Positions 1 through 6,295 are shown, counted from the first letter of the stretch. The stretch: 9,283 nt of DNA from an uncultured Prevotella sp. (GCA_900557255.1 USSA01000113.1:1-9283), one strand, 5' to 3'. Made by a program: numbers and translations. Notes: generated from the sequence alone by a model not told the origin.

Positions 1-15
1 TATAAAAATCTACTT

Positions 16-54
16 CTATATTAGTATTTCTCTGATAACTTCTTTTTGTATCAT
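16..54 (-). other. 12-codon ORF or remnant of a gene start, leftward
   Basis: A leftward ATG at 54-52 opens a 12-codon frame (MIQKEVIREILI) that stops at TAG 18-16, with another in-frame stop two codons on. It lies about 20 nt downstream of the start point expected from the promoter at 82-113, so it should be at the 5' end of a real transcript. The peptide resembles the N-termini of some Bacteroidota ATP-binding proteins, but that is from memory and weak. It could be a leader peptide, the start of a gene broken by early stops, or chance. The window ends before this can be decided. Confidence 0.25.
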
Positions 55-81
55 ATTTCCGATATTGTTTAATTTGTTTTG

Positions 82-113
82 CAAAAATACGATTATTTTG
101 TTAAATCGACAAA
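82..113 (-). promoter_or_regulatory. Bacteroidota-type promoter, leftward out of the window
   Basis: On the minus strand a TTTG (-33 element, 113-110) is followed after 20 bp by TATTTTTG (-7 element TAnnTTTG, 89-82) and then C. Both elements and the spacing match the consensus for the Bacteroidota primary sigma factor. The start point should be near position 75, so the transcribed gene is mostly outside the window. The promoters of ribE and the etf operon have the same spacing. Confidence 0.6.
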
Positions 114-225
114 ACAAAATGGCATTTTTTGCATAAAAAGATGGAAGTAGTAAAAAATAGGAGCTAAATATACCCCCAAAAAAATGGTAAGTAAAAAGTG
201 CAGAAGCTAATACTTGTATTTATAT

Positions 226-320
226 AAGCTTTTCTATTGGATTCCGGAGATGATTATCATCCACTGCAAAAGTATGTGGCAAATTCTTCTATGGCGAGAA
301 GTAATAGCAAGAAAAAATAA
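226..320 (+). pseudogene. First copy of a small coding-like repeat, apparently frameshifted
   Basis: This segment is about 82% identical to 425-509. Read rightward it gives KLFYWIPEM and then, after one missing base near 253-257, HPLQKYVANSSMARSNSKKK with a stop at 318-320. The second copy encodes the same two blocks in one continuous frame. Seven of the single-base differences between copies are synonymous third-position changes, which suggests both descend from translated sequence on this strand. No ATG opens the LFYWIP frame; TAA at 208-210 limits it, and TTG 214-216 is the only nearby alternative. The HPLQK frame is open back to GTG 198. I read it as a decayed paralogue or duplicated gene end. 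The family is not recognised. Confidence 0.4.
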
Positions 321-328
321 TATCAATC

Positions 329-359
329 CCCCTTGGACTGCCAAAGGCAATCCAAGGGG
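329..359. terminator. Strong hairpin terminator, probably bidirectional
   Basis: The arms CCCCTTGGACTGCC (329-342) and GGCAATCCAAGGGG (346-359) pair over 14 bp with one C-A mismatch and a 3-nt loop, and the AAT/ATT flanks can extend the stem. Rightward the hairpin is followed by AATTTT; leftward by a T-rich run beginning about 11 nt away (317-312). It sits just after the stop of the first small repeat ORF. It is also the first convincing terminator for the leftward three-gene operon that ends at 520. Confidence 0.7.
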
Positions 360-397
360 AATTTTGAAATGACGTTGTTGAGGCGTTTGGTTGGTTT

Positions 398-523
398 ATG
401 AGCTCACCATTGAGATTAGTAAACAAGCTCTTCTATTGGATACCGAAGATGACAAATCATCCTCTTCAAAAGTATGTTGCTGCCCCTTCGATGGCGAGAA
501 GTAATAGCAGAAAATCATGTTAA
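398..523 (+). CDS. Candidate 41-residue small protein, second copy of the repeat
   Basis: ATG 398 to TAA 521-523 encodes 41 residues starting MSSPLRLVNKLFYWIPKM and ending with a basic, Ser-rich tail (MARSNSRKSC). I do not recognise the family. The case for coding is comparative and comes from inside the window: against the copy at 226-320 there are seven synonymous third-position changes, while LFYWIP, HPLQKYVA and SMARSNS are kept. An upstream mini-frame (ATG 369, MTLLRRLVGL) ends at TGA 399-401, overlapping this ATG as ATGA, which could couple translation. The stop overlaps the stop of the convergent gene ending at 520. I see no TAnnTTTG promoter directly upstream. It could instead be a detached C-terminal fragment of a larger gene. 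Confidence 0.4.
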   Translation: MSSPLRLVNKLFYWIPKMTNHPLQKYVAAPSMARSNSRKSC

Positions 524-1059
524 GGGTAGATACTAACAACCTTTAGTTTGATGAGAATTTGCTCGTAATCTTTACTCCAACTATTATAGTACATCTTAAC
601 CTTGCCCAATCCAGCCTTTTGTATAGGCTTGAAATTGTTCCCTTTCTTATCCCACATCATACCATGAATTTCTAACGGTTTGGCTACCATGCGCCAAGTA
701 TTTCCTCTTAGCATCCAAGCACCATAAGGATGCCAATCTGAAGAAAGCCAGTCGTACCATAGCCCTATGTCATCCCGCTTGTCACCATTCAAGTCACCCA
801 AGTTTTGGAGTTTTCCACCCAAACAATCTTTTATCTTAATGAGAGGTATTGACTTTTTGGAAAACTTGATATAAGTATATGCAGGCTTTGGCATTCCTTC
901 ATAAACAAAGTCTCCATCCTTATTAATGTAAGTCTTAGGATAAACCAAATAAGCATACTCCTTCTTGCCATCACCATCAAAATCACCGTAGACTTTAGAT
1001 TGAGCAAGAGAATAGCCGTAAGACAACATATAAATCATCATTAATATAATATATTTCAT
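520..1059 (-). CDS. Exported small protein with two FG-GAP-like calcium loops
   Basis: The 179-residue product begins with a hydrophobic signal peptide (residues 1-20), with likely cleavage after SLAQ, so it should be exported to the periplasm or surface. No lipobox Cys is visible. Two short loops, GDFDGDGKKEYA (25-36) and GDLNGDKRDDIGL (88-100), match the DxDxDG-type calcium-binding loop of FG-GAP/VCBS repeats; the rest is Tyr/Trp-rich and probably beta-structured. An upstream ATG at 1089 is possible. I chose 1059 because it gives a clean signal peptide and overlaps the stop of the preceding gene as ATGA (1056-1059), the usual sign of translational coupling. It is the last gene of the operon. 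The function is unknown; two motifs suggest an incomplete propeller or a small binding domain. Confidence 0.75.
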   Translation of the reverse strand: MKYIILMMIYMLSYGYSLAQSKVYGDFDGDGKKEYAYLVYPKTYINKDGDFVYEGMPKPAYTYIKFSKKSIPLIKIKDCLGGKLQNLGDLNGDKRDDIGLWYDWLSSDWHPYGAWMLRGNTWRMVAKPLEIHGMMWDKKGNNFKPIQKAGLGKVKMYYNSWSKDYEQILIKLKVVSIYP

Positions 1060-1835
1060 TTCAATGTCTTGTTTTTCTTTTGTTTCCAATCAAAATTGAA
1101 GATTAGACCTTGCACTGTCTCTACGAGAGTAATTAATACGGAAATCATAGCAAATAGGATAATACCGATAACAATAAGGCCTATTTTTATGAAGAAGCGA
1201 ACAAAACTTGTATCTTGATTTTTCCGATTAACCCAATCACCATTTACGTCCTTTTCCCATTTATAGTATTCTCTGCTAACTACTGAAAAAACAACACCTG
1301 TTCCAAAAGTGGCAGCAGCAATTCTTATACCCCAATATTTTAGGGTATTTAAAACTCCCTTCATGCCTTCAAACCTTTTGATTGTATATCCCATAGGATA
1401 ACCAGTTACTATATAAAGAACAAGGAGTCCAACAAGAGCACAAGCAACAATCTTAAAAATCTTTGCTTTTTCAATATCTTGCATACTTACATGCTGTTGG
1501 TGCAAGTTCGTATAGTTACATAACAAACAAATACAAATAGCAAGAATCACTCCACCGACCATTAGCCATTCCCATGTACGGTGTCTAGTACCTGCATATT
1601 TCAAATTACTTTCCAACTTCGAAATACATTGAAGTAGAGCTGTGTCGCTCATATCTTCTATATGACCTTTACTGTCTTCTAGCAGACTCTGCATCTTACT
1701 ACACTGCTCCTTTGTCTTTGGATAGATACTTTGCCATGACGAAGATGTTATAAAATGTGCATCACTATTAGCTTGACTCGTTGCTATAGATAGAGCTTCA
1801 TTTAATTTGTTCCAAGAATAACTATTTTTTGTCAT
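1056..1835 (-). CDS. Four-TM membrane protein of unknown function
   Basis: This 259-residue protein has a soluble, Ser/Gln-rich N-terminal region (1-88) with no signal peptide. Hydrophobic segments follow at about 89-107, 127-147, 167-187 and 213-238, and a basic tail (KQKKNKTLK) closes it. Between TM2 and TM3 is a polar stretch with YPMGYTIKRFEGMKG. Between TM3 and TM4 is a charged loop rich in Trp, Lys and Asp. I see no catalytic motif and do not recognise the family. Its start overlaps the end of the upstream gene by 14 nt (1822-1835), and its stop overlaps the next start by 4 nt, so all three are probably co-translated from one mRNA. An inner-membrane partner of its two neighbours is the simplest reading. 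Confidence 0.75.
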   Translation of the reverse strand: MTKNSYSWNKLNEALSIATSQANSDAHFITSSSWQSIYPKTKEQCSKMQSLLEDSKGHIEDMSDTALLQCISKLESNLKYAGTRHRTWEWLMVGGVILAICICLLCNYTNLHQQHVSMQDIEKAKIFKIVACALVGLLVLYIVTGYPMGYTIKRFEGMKGVLNTLKYWGIRIAAATFGTGVVFSVVSREYYKWEKDVNGDWVNRKNQDTSFVRFFIKIGLIVIGIILFAMISVLITLVETVQGLIFNFDWKQKKNKTLK

Positions 1836-2421
1836 TTTGTTCTTGTTTTATGTTATTAAAAAAATTACTTATATAATTATTTGCAGCTACAATGTCTGAT
1901 GACTTGACATTATCTACAGAAATTATTTCATTGGTATTTAGAGCATAGCTAATCTCCTTGAAATAACCACTTTTATCTCCAGCATAGGAAACAACTTGCT
2001 CTATAGAATATGCCTTGGTCTTACCTTTATTAATATAGTATATTTGAGAGTTTGTTATTATGATTCTCTTTCCTGTTAATTGTCTGACAGACTTAACGAT
2101 ATACTTAATTGGGAAATAAGCAAGAACTAAAAAGAACAATAATAAAAATACGCCTAAGAACATTTCTTGCCTCATCTCTGACCTCTTAGCTTCCGATGCA
2201 AATTGCCATGCAATATCCCTAGCCCATTGAGGCTTAGAATACCATTCATTATACATAGCACCAACCAGTCCTAGTGCACAAAGAGAAAAGAATCCAGTTG
2301 CTGGAATTGCTAGCACAAGAGGCCAATAGCCTAAAACGGAGGGACGCAATGTAAACAAAACTTGCTCTTCACATGGAAAAGTAGCTGTATGCACAGGAGT
2401 GAAGGTGACATTTTGATCCAT
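1822..2421 (-). CDS. Two-TM membrane protein with a bacterial PH-like (DUF304-type) domain
   Basis: The 199-residue product starts with a short cytoplasmic-type segment, then TM1 (about 33-56), a charged loop (57-87) and TM2 (about 88-107). A C-terminal domain (108-190) follows, whose strands LTGKRIIITNSQIYYI and YSIEQVVSY resemble the bacterial PH-like fold of DUF304/YdbT-type membrane proteins. The tail is Asn/Lys-rich. The assignment rests on layout and strand pattern, not on catalytic residues. I prefer ATG 2421; an in-frame TTG at 2442 would add seven residues but nothing recognisable. No Shine-Dalgarno is visible. It is the first gene of a three-gene overlapping operon, and the only promoter-like element seen upstream is at 2824-2831, beyond the structured region. 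Its role is unknown. Confidence 0.75.
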   Translation of the reverse strand: MDQNVTFTPVHTATFPCEEQVLFTLRPSVLGYWPLVLAIPATGFFSLCALGLVGAMYNEWYSKPQWARDIAWQFASEAKRSEMRQEMFLGVFLLLFFLVLAYFPIKYIVKSVRQLTGKRIIITNSQIYYINKGKTKAYSIEQVVSYAGDKSGYFKEISYALNTNEIISVDNVKSSDIVAANNYISNFFNNIKQEQNDKK

Positions 2422-2459
2422 AATCTGTAACGTAGACGACAATGGCTCCGTTGCGTCAT

Positions 2460-2820
2460 TTAGTAGTTGCTATCTTAGGTTGATACATACGAAAAAAGCG
2501 TAGAGCCAATCTGTTGCTCGCATCATGATGTGAAGGCTCTCGCATTGCCCGACAAGTCTGAAACGAACAACGCTGAAAGCCCCTACGCCGATGTAAGTAT
2601 ATAATATACCCTCCCTACCAACGAATACTTTTAGCACCCGAAGACAATGAGGGCTGTATATAATACATCCCTTGGGGCGTTCCCGTTGCTTTGTTCTTGA
2701 CTTGTCGATGAACTTGCGAGATTCTCACACCATCAAAACCAAAGCGTACAAAAACGCCTTTTATCGATATGTATGTCTGCCCAACCTTTGCCCATCAAGG
2801 GCTTTCAGCCGAGCAAGACA
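2460..2820 (-). ncRNA. Candidate structured RNA (independent ncRNA or long operon leader)
   Basis: These 360 bases have no convincing gene but fold almost end to end. Paired segments seen, from outside in: 2467-2471/2812-2816, 2477-2482/2782-2787, 2485-2490/2771-2776, 2538-2544/2715-2721, 2550-2558/2699-2707 (9 bp), 2565-2570/2691-2696, 2585-2589/2676-2680, 2590-2595/2664-2669 and 2609-2613/2649-2653. In addition 2572-2582 is exactly complementary to 2799-2809 over 11 nt, which would make a pseudoknot. The minus strand is chosen because a TATATTTG -7 box (2831-2824) puts the start at the outermost stem. No terminator lies between 2460 and the gene at 2421, so it may be that operon's 5' leader. 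It shows none of the hallmark sequences of RNase P RNA or tmRNA. Pairing was found by eye. Confidence 0.45.
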
Positions 2821-2823
2821 TTG

Positions 2824-2831
2824 CAAATATA
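2824..2831 (-). promoter_or_regulatory. -7 box in front of the structured region, next to an inverted repeat
   Basis: TATATTTG followed by C on the minus strand is an exact TAnnTTTGY element, placing a start point near 2817. No clear TTTG lies at the -33 distance. Instead a perfect 10-bp inverted repeat, ATTTCTTTGC (2835-2844) and GCAAAGAAAT (2861-2870), spans the -12 to -50 region. This could be an operator for a regulator that replaces or blocks the -33 contact. Read rightward, the same repeat followed by TCTTTCTTTT also resembles a weak terminator. Confidence 0.45.
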
Positions 2832-2927
2832 ATCATTTCTTTGCTAATAGCATCATTTTTGCAAAGAAATCTTTCTTTTAGGCTTGTTTTTTAACGGTTG
2901 TTTGAACTTTGCTTGTAAAATGAATAT

Positions 2928-2962
2928 AAAAAGTCCGTGACAAAAAATTGTTCACGGACTTT
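2928..2962 (-). terminator. Terminator of the AAA/DUF4143 ATPase gene
   Basis: The hairpin pairs AAAGTCCGTGA (2930-2940) with TCACGGACTTT (2952-2962), with an A/T-rich loop. On the minus strand it runs into TTTTTATAT. It starts two bases past the stop codon of the ATPase gene, so it terminates that gene. Its stem sequence recurs in the terminator at 4495-4531. Confidence 0.75.
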
Positions 2963-2964
2963 CC

Positions 2965-4299
2965 TTAGATGAATGGTACCATATAAAAAGGTACCAACAA
3001 TGTGTTTCCATCTTTTTGTAAATCCTTATTGTAGACCAAATAGCGTTGTGCTATGACCTTCGAATATTTCTCGCAGAAATTATCGAGCGAGGCATGAGTC
3101 TTGTAACCAGAGGACTTTACTTCGATTGGACATAGCTTATTGCCATGTGAAATGAGGAAATCTATCTCAAAGTAATGCTTTTCGTCCATTTTCCATGTAT
3201 GGTAAAAGAGCCTGTTTCCAGAAGCAGCAAGCATTTGAGCGGCAAGATTCTCATATACGTACCCTAAGTTGGCTGCCAACTTGTCGTTTAGAAGTTTGGT
3301 GTAGATGATGTTCTCTGTAAATGACTTGTCCCAGAATGCAAGAGTTACAAACAAACCAGTATCAGCTACAAACATTTTGAACTTATCAAAGTTTGTGCTC
3401 AACGGCATCCCAACATTTGGATCGTCTACGTGGTACGCCATGTTTATAATCTTACTGTCTTCCAATGTCTTGAGCAGTTCTATCATTTTTCCTTCGTTTG
3501 TTTTGCCGATTACAGAAGAAGGAACATAACGTGAAGCGTTGCGAGAGAGCGCAGCTGGTATGGATAGAAACATTTTGGATGCTCGCCCAGATGGGTCTAT
3601 CTTTAGCAAATCATCCTCGTAGAGTTTGATAATTTTACGTTTCTTCTCATCGACCTTGCTCAAGTTATTGGTGTCAAGATAGATGTTGATGGCTTGTGGC
3701 ATACCACCTACTAGCATATAGAGACGCAAGTTTCTGATAGCTTCCCGATGTGCTGCACCCAAAGGTGTCTTTTTCTCCCAAAACTTAGCAAGAATACTCA
3801 TGGATGTAGGGTCGCCGACAGCCCATCTGAATTCCTCGTAATCCAGGGGATACATTTCTATTCTGTCTTCTTCACTTGGAATGGTAATGCCTTGTGTATT
3901 CTTTTTTACGCTAATTAGCGATCCTGTTTCAATATAGTCGTAGCGACCATCTTGCACAAGATATTTGATGGCTTGGCGGGCAAAGGGACATTGCTGTACC
4001 TCGTCGAAAACGATGACAGATTTTCTGTCAATCAATTCTACGTGATACATTTGCTGTAATTTCAGAAATAGCAAGTCTAGGTCCATCAAGTCTTCAAAAA
4101 GCTCTTTCACTTCTTTTCTTGCTTTATTGAAGTCGATGATGATGCATGACTGGTATTCCTTGTGGGCAAATTCTTCTACGATCGTCGATTTCCCCACACG
4201 ACGAGCACCTTCTATCAAAAGGGCAGTCTTACCATGATTCTCTTCTTTCCATTTGAGAATCTTATCGTATATTTTACGTTTAAATATTCTTTGTTCCAT
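2965..4299 (-). CDS. AAA-family ATPase with C-terminal DUF4143 (PD-(D/E)XK-like) domain
   Basis: The 444-residue protein has the AAA_14 plus DUF4143 layout common in multicopy in Bacteroidota and archaea. Visible elements are Walker A GARRVGKST (31-39), Walker B VIVFDE (95-100), a sensor-like IETGSLIS (123-130), the family signature MYPLDYEEF (149-157) and LVGGMPQA (196-203). The C-terminal domain has the pattern of a PD-(D/E)XK nuclease-like fold: YVYENLAAQ (E350), FEIDF (D380) and IEVKSS (E393, K395). Nucleic-acid cleavage is not established for the family, and its cellular role is unclear. An in-frame ATG at 4395 exists, but the -7 box at 4322-4329 lies inside that extension. ATG 4299 also has an AAAGGA sequence just upstream and gives the usual N-terminus. 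It is a stand-alone gene with its own promoter and terminator. Confidence 0.9.
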   Translation of the reverse strand: MEQRIFKRKIYDKILKWKEENHGKTALLIEGARRVGKSTIVEEFAHKEYQSCIIIDFNKARKEVKELFEDLMDLDLLFLKLQQMYHVELIDRKSVIVFDEVQQCPFARQAIKYLVQDGRYDYIETGSLISVKKNTQGITIPSEEDRIEMYPLDYEEFRWAVGDPTSMSILAKFWEKKTPLGAAHREAIRNLRLYMLVGGMPQAINIYLDTNNLSKVDEKKRKIIKLYEDDLLKIDPSGRASKMFLSIPAALSRNASRYVPSSVIGKTNEGKMIELLKTLEDSKIINMAYHVDDPNVGMPLSTNFDKFKMFVADTGLFVTLAFWDKSFTENIIYTKLLNDKLAANLGYVYENLAAQMLAASGNRLFYHTWKMDEKHYFEIDFLISHGNKLCPIEVKSSGYKTHASLDNFCEKYSKVIAQRYLVYNKDLQKDGNTLLVPFYMVPFI

Positions 4300-4321
4300 A
4301 TTCCTTTCTTTTATTTTGCTG

Positions 4322-4329
4322 CAAAGATA
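4322..4329 (-). promoter_or_regulatory. -7 promoter box of the ATPase gene
   Basis: TATCTTTG plus C on the minus strand matches TAnnTTTGY and predicts a start near 4315, about 16 nt before ATG 4299. No good TTTG is present at the -33 distance, so the promoter may be weak or activator-dependent. The element decides the start codon of the ATPase, because the longer frame from 4395 would begin upstream of the mRNA. Confidence 0.6.
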
Positions 4330-4373
4330 CGAAAAATAACTGAAAATGAGATGGATATATGAAAAAAGTTCAA

Positions 4374-4452
4374 TTCCCGGAAATTTTTTAAGCAAAAATA
4401 TTCCGTTCCCCCGATTTTTTTTAAGTAAAAATATTCTATTCCCCCGTAATTT
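4374..4452. repeat. Tandem repeat of about 33 bp, two and a half copies
   Basis: Units begin at 4374, 4406 and 4439 (spacing 32 and 33 bp). Each opens with TTCCCGG or TTCCCCCG. The first two continue with a T-run, AAGYAAAAATATTC and a two-base tail; the third decays after about 14 bases. The array lies 45-125 bp upstream of the ATPase -7 box, where tandem binding sites for a regulator would be expected. It is too short and lacks unique spacers, so it is not a CRISPR. Confidence 0.6.
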
Positions 4453-4494
4453 GTTGTATTCTAGAGATTGCTAAACTATATTGATATAAAATAC

Positions 4495-4531
4495 AAAAAG
4501 TCCGTGAGCATTCATTGCCCACGGACTTTTT
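4495..4531 (-). terminator. Terminator of the etfB-etfA-acyl-CoA dehydrogenase operon
   Basis: AAAAAGTCCGTG (4495-4506) pairs with CACGGACTTTTT (4520-4531). The stem extends inward through GCA/TGC after an A-C mismatch, leaving a short TTCAT loop. The minus-strand transcript leaves the stem in TTTTT. It lies about 25 nt past the stop codon of the dehydrogenase gene. Thirteen bases of the left arm are identical to the terminator at 2928-2962. Confidence 0.8.
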
Positions 4532-4556
4532 AAATTATCTTATTTTTATAAATATC

Positions 4557-6260
4557 TTACGCCTTGAAGCTCTCCAAGTCTTCTGCCTTGAAGTTCTGGA
4601 TGTATGCTGAATGGCCGAGAACTTCTTCCTCTGCCATGCGAACATAAACATTGGCACTCTTGGCAAACATCTCTGGTGCCTTGGTAGCATCATCGAGGAT
4701 GAGAAGAGACATTACGATGTCGCCAGTCATGTTGTAGAGACGGCGAGCCAGGAAGTCGTGAACTGCCTGATCGTTTGCTTCCTTCACCTTGTTGATGGCT
4801 GCCTCGTAAAGTTCTACGAGCTTAGCTACACGCTCCTTCAATGGCTTCAAGTCATCTGATACCTCATTCTCCAACATCTCCTTGATAATGCTGAGATAAG
4901 TACCGTTGGTGATGTAGCGGATGGCTGCAACAACCTGAAGCTGAGTAGTTCCCTCGTAAATAGAGAAGATGCGGGCGTCACGGAACAGGCGCTGGCACTT
5001 GTACTCCATGATGAAACCAGAACCACCGTGAATGCTGATGGCATCGTATGCATTCTGGTTAGCATACTCAGAGTTCATACCCTTAGCCAATGGTGTGAAT
5101 GCATCAGCAAGACGGGTGTATTTCTTCATCTCCTGACGCTCCTCTGGAGTGAGCTTAGTGTCGCGGGCGATGTCTTCCAAAGCCTTGTAGATATCTACGT
5201 AGCGAGCGCAGCAGTAGAGGAGTGAACGGCCTGCATCCAACTTAGCCTTCATTCTTGAAAGCATGTCGTATACAGCTGGGAAGTTGATGATCTTCTCACC
5301 AAACTGAGCACGCTCCTTGGCATAAGCCAAACCCTCGTTGTAAGCCTCCTGCTCAACACCTACACTCTGAGCTGCAATACCCAGACGGGCACCGTTCATC
5401 AGAGCCATCACGTACTTAATCAAACCGAGACGGGTGTTACCGCAAAGCTCAGCCTTGGCATTCTTGTAAACCAACTCGCAGGTTGGAGAACCATGAATAC
5501 CCAACTTGTGCTCGATGTGACGAACGGTTACGCCACCATCACGCTTGTCGTAGATGAACATAGAAAGACCACGACCATCCTTGGTGCCTTCTTCAGAACG
5601 AGCCAGAACCAGGTGGATGTCTGAGTCACCATTGGTGATGAAACGCTTCACACCATTCAGACGCCATGTGCCGTCCTCATCCTGTGTAGCCTTCAGCATT
5701 ACGCGCTGCAAGTCAGAACCTGCATCAGGCTCTGTCAAGTCCATACTCATGGTCTCGCCTGCGCAGATGCGAGGAATGTACTTCTGGCGCTGCTCCTCAG
5801 AACCGAACTCATAGAGAGTATCGATACAGCTCTGGAGCGACCAGATGTTCTGGAAACCTGCATCAGCAGCTGCGATAATCTCAGAAGCCATAGAGAAGAT
5901 GGCGTTAGGCAAGTTCAAACCGCCGTAACGACGAGGCATTGACAAGCCCCAGAGGCCAGCCTTGCGGGTAGCATCGAGGTTCTCGAATGTCTTGCTGGCA
6001 TAGATCATGCGGCCATTCTCTAAGTGTGGACCTTCGAGGTCAACATCCTCAGAGTTTGGTTCGATGATGTTAGCAGCTACATCGCCGGTAATATCCAGCA
6101 ATCGCTTGTAGTTCTCGATGGCATCCTCATAGTTGACAGGAGCATCTTCAAACTGGTCTTTTTCTACATAATTTCTTTCCTTCAAGTCCACAACACGCTT
6201 CATAAGCGGATGATTCAAGTGGAACTCTATCTCAGGATGGTCTGTATAATAATTAGCCAT
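4557..6260 (-). CDS. Acyl-CoA dehydrogenase family protein, long form
   Basis: A 567-residue flavoprotein that should oxidise (or, run in reverse, reduce) the alpha-beta bond of an acyl-CoA, passing electrons to the ETF encoded just upstream. Family motifs are clear: MDLTEPDAGSDL (173-184), FITNGD (207-212), KLGIHGSPT (252-260), AYAKERAQFG (312-321), IHGGSGF (410-416) and IYEGTTQ (434-440). E436 aligns with the catalytic base of medium- and short-chain dehydrogenases. It is much longer than the roughly 380-residue short-chain enzymes: about 90 residues precede the usual helical domain, and about 115 charged helical residues (450-567) follow the core, as in long ACADs with an extra C-terminal domain. 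The gap to etfA is 35 bp with no promoter. The substrate cannot be told from sequence; a short-chain enoyl-CoA is a guess. Confidence 0.93.
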   Translation of the reverse strand: MANYYTDHPEIEFHLNHPLMKRVVDLKERNYVEKDQFEDAPVNYEDAIENYKRLLDITGDVAANIIEPNSEDVDLEGPHLENGRMIYASKTFENLDATRKAGLWGLSMPRRYGGLNLPNAIFSMASEIIAAADAGFQNIWSLQSCIDTLYEFGSEEQRQKYIPRICAGETMSMDLTEPDAGSDLQRVMLKATQDEDGTWRLNGVKRFITNGDSDIHLVLARSEEGTKDGRGLSMFIYDKRDGGVTVRHIEHKLGIHGSPTCELVYKNAKAELCGNTRLGLIKYVMALMNGARLGIAAQSVGVEQEAYNEGLAYAKERAQFGEKIINFPAVYDMLSRMKAKLDAGRSLLYCCARYVDIYKALEDIARDTKLTPEERQEMKKYTRLADAFTPLAKGMNSEYANQNAYDAISIHGGSGFIMEYKCQRLFRDARIFSIYEGTTQLQVVAAIRYITNGTYLSIIKEMLENEVSDDLKPLKERVAKLVELYEAAINKVKEANDQAVHDFLARRLYNMTGDIVMSLLILDDATKAPEMFAKSANVYVRMAEEEVLGHSAYIQNFKAEDLESFKA

Positions 6261-6295
6261 TTTGCTTTTCTTATTTTAATAATGTGTAATGCAGA

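Noticed and set aside
226..509. Insertion sequence ends or a mobile element remnant
   Set aside because: The repeats are direct rather than inverted, no transposase fragment is recognisable, and no target duplication is seen; codon-position bias favours a duplicated coding segment.
2422..2442. A TTG start for the PH-like membrane protein
   Set aside because: It would add only seven residues; ATG 2421 is in frame directly downstream and ATG is by far the commoner start.
2460..2820. RNase P RNA, tmRNA or an IscB/IsrB-type guide RNA
   Set aside because: The region lacks the GAGGAAAGUCC-type element of RNase P and the alanine-like acceptor ends and tag frame of tmRNA. The adjacent genes include no IscB, IsrB or TnpB-like nuclease.
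2672..2881. A rightward open frame of 69 codons across the structured region
   Set aside because: It starts with TTG, has no promoter or start signal, shows no domain or signal peptide, and covers the stems and the opposite-strand promoter. The base-pairing explains the conservation better than coding would.
4300..4395. An N-terminal extension of 32 residues on the ATPase
   Set aside because: The extension contains the likely -7 box, would be upstream of the transcript, and adds Phe/Tyr/Ser-rich sequence not found in the family; ATG 4299 gives the normal start.
4374..4452. A CRISPR array
   Set aside because: The units are adjacent with no unique spacers, only two and a half copies exist, and no cas gene is near.
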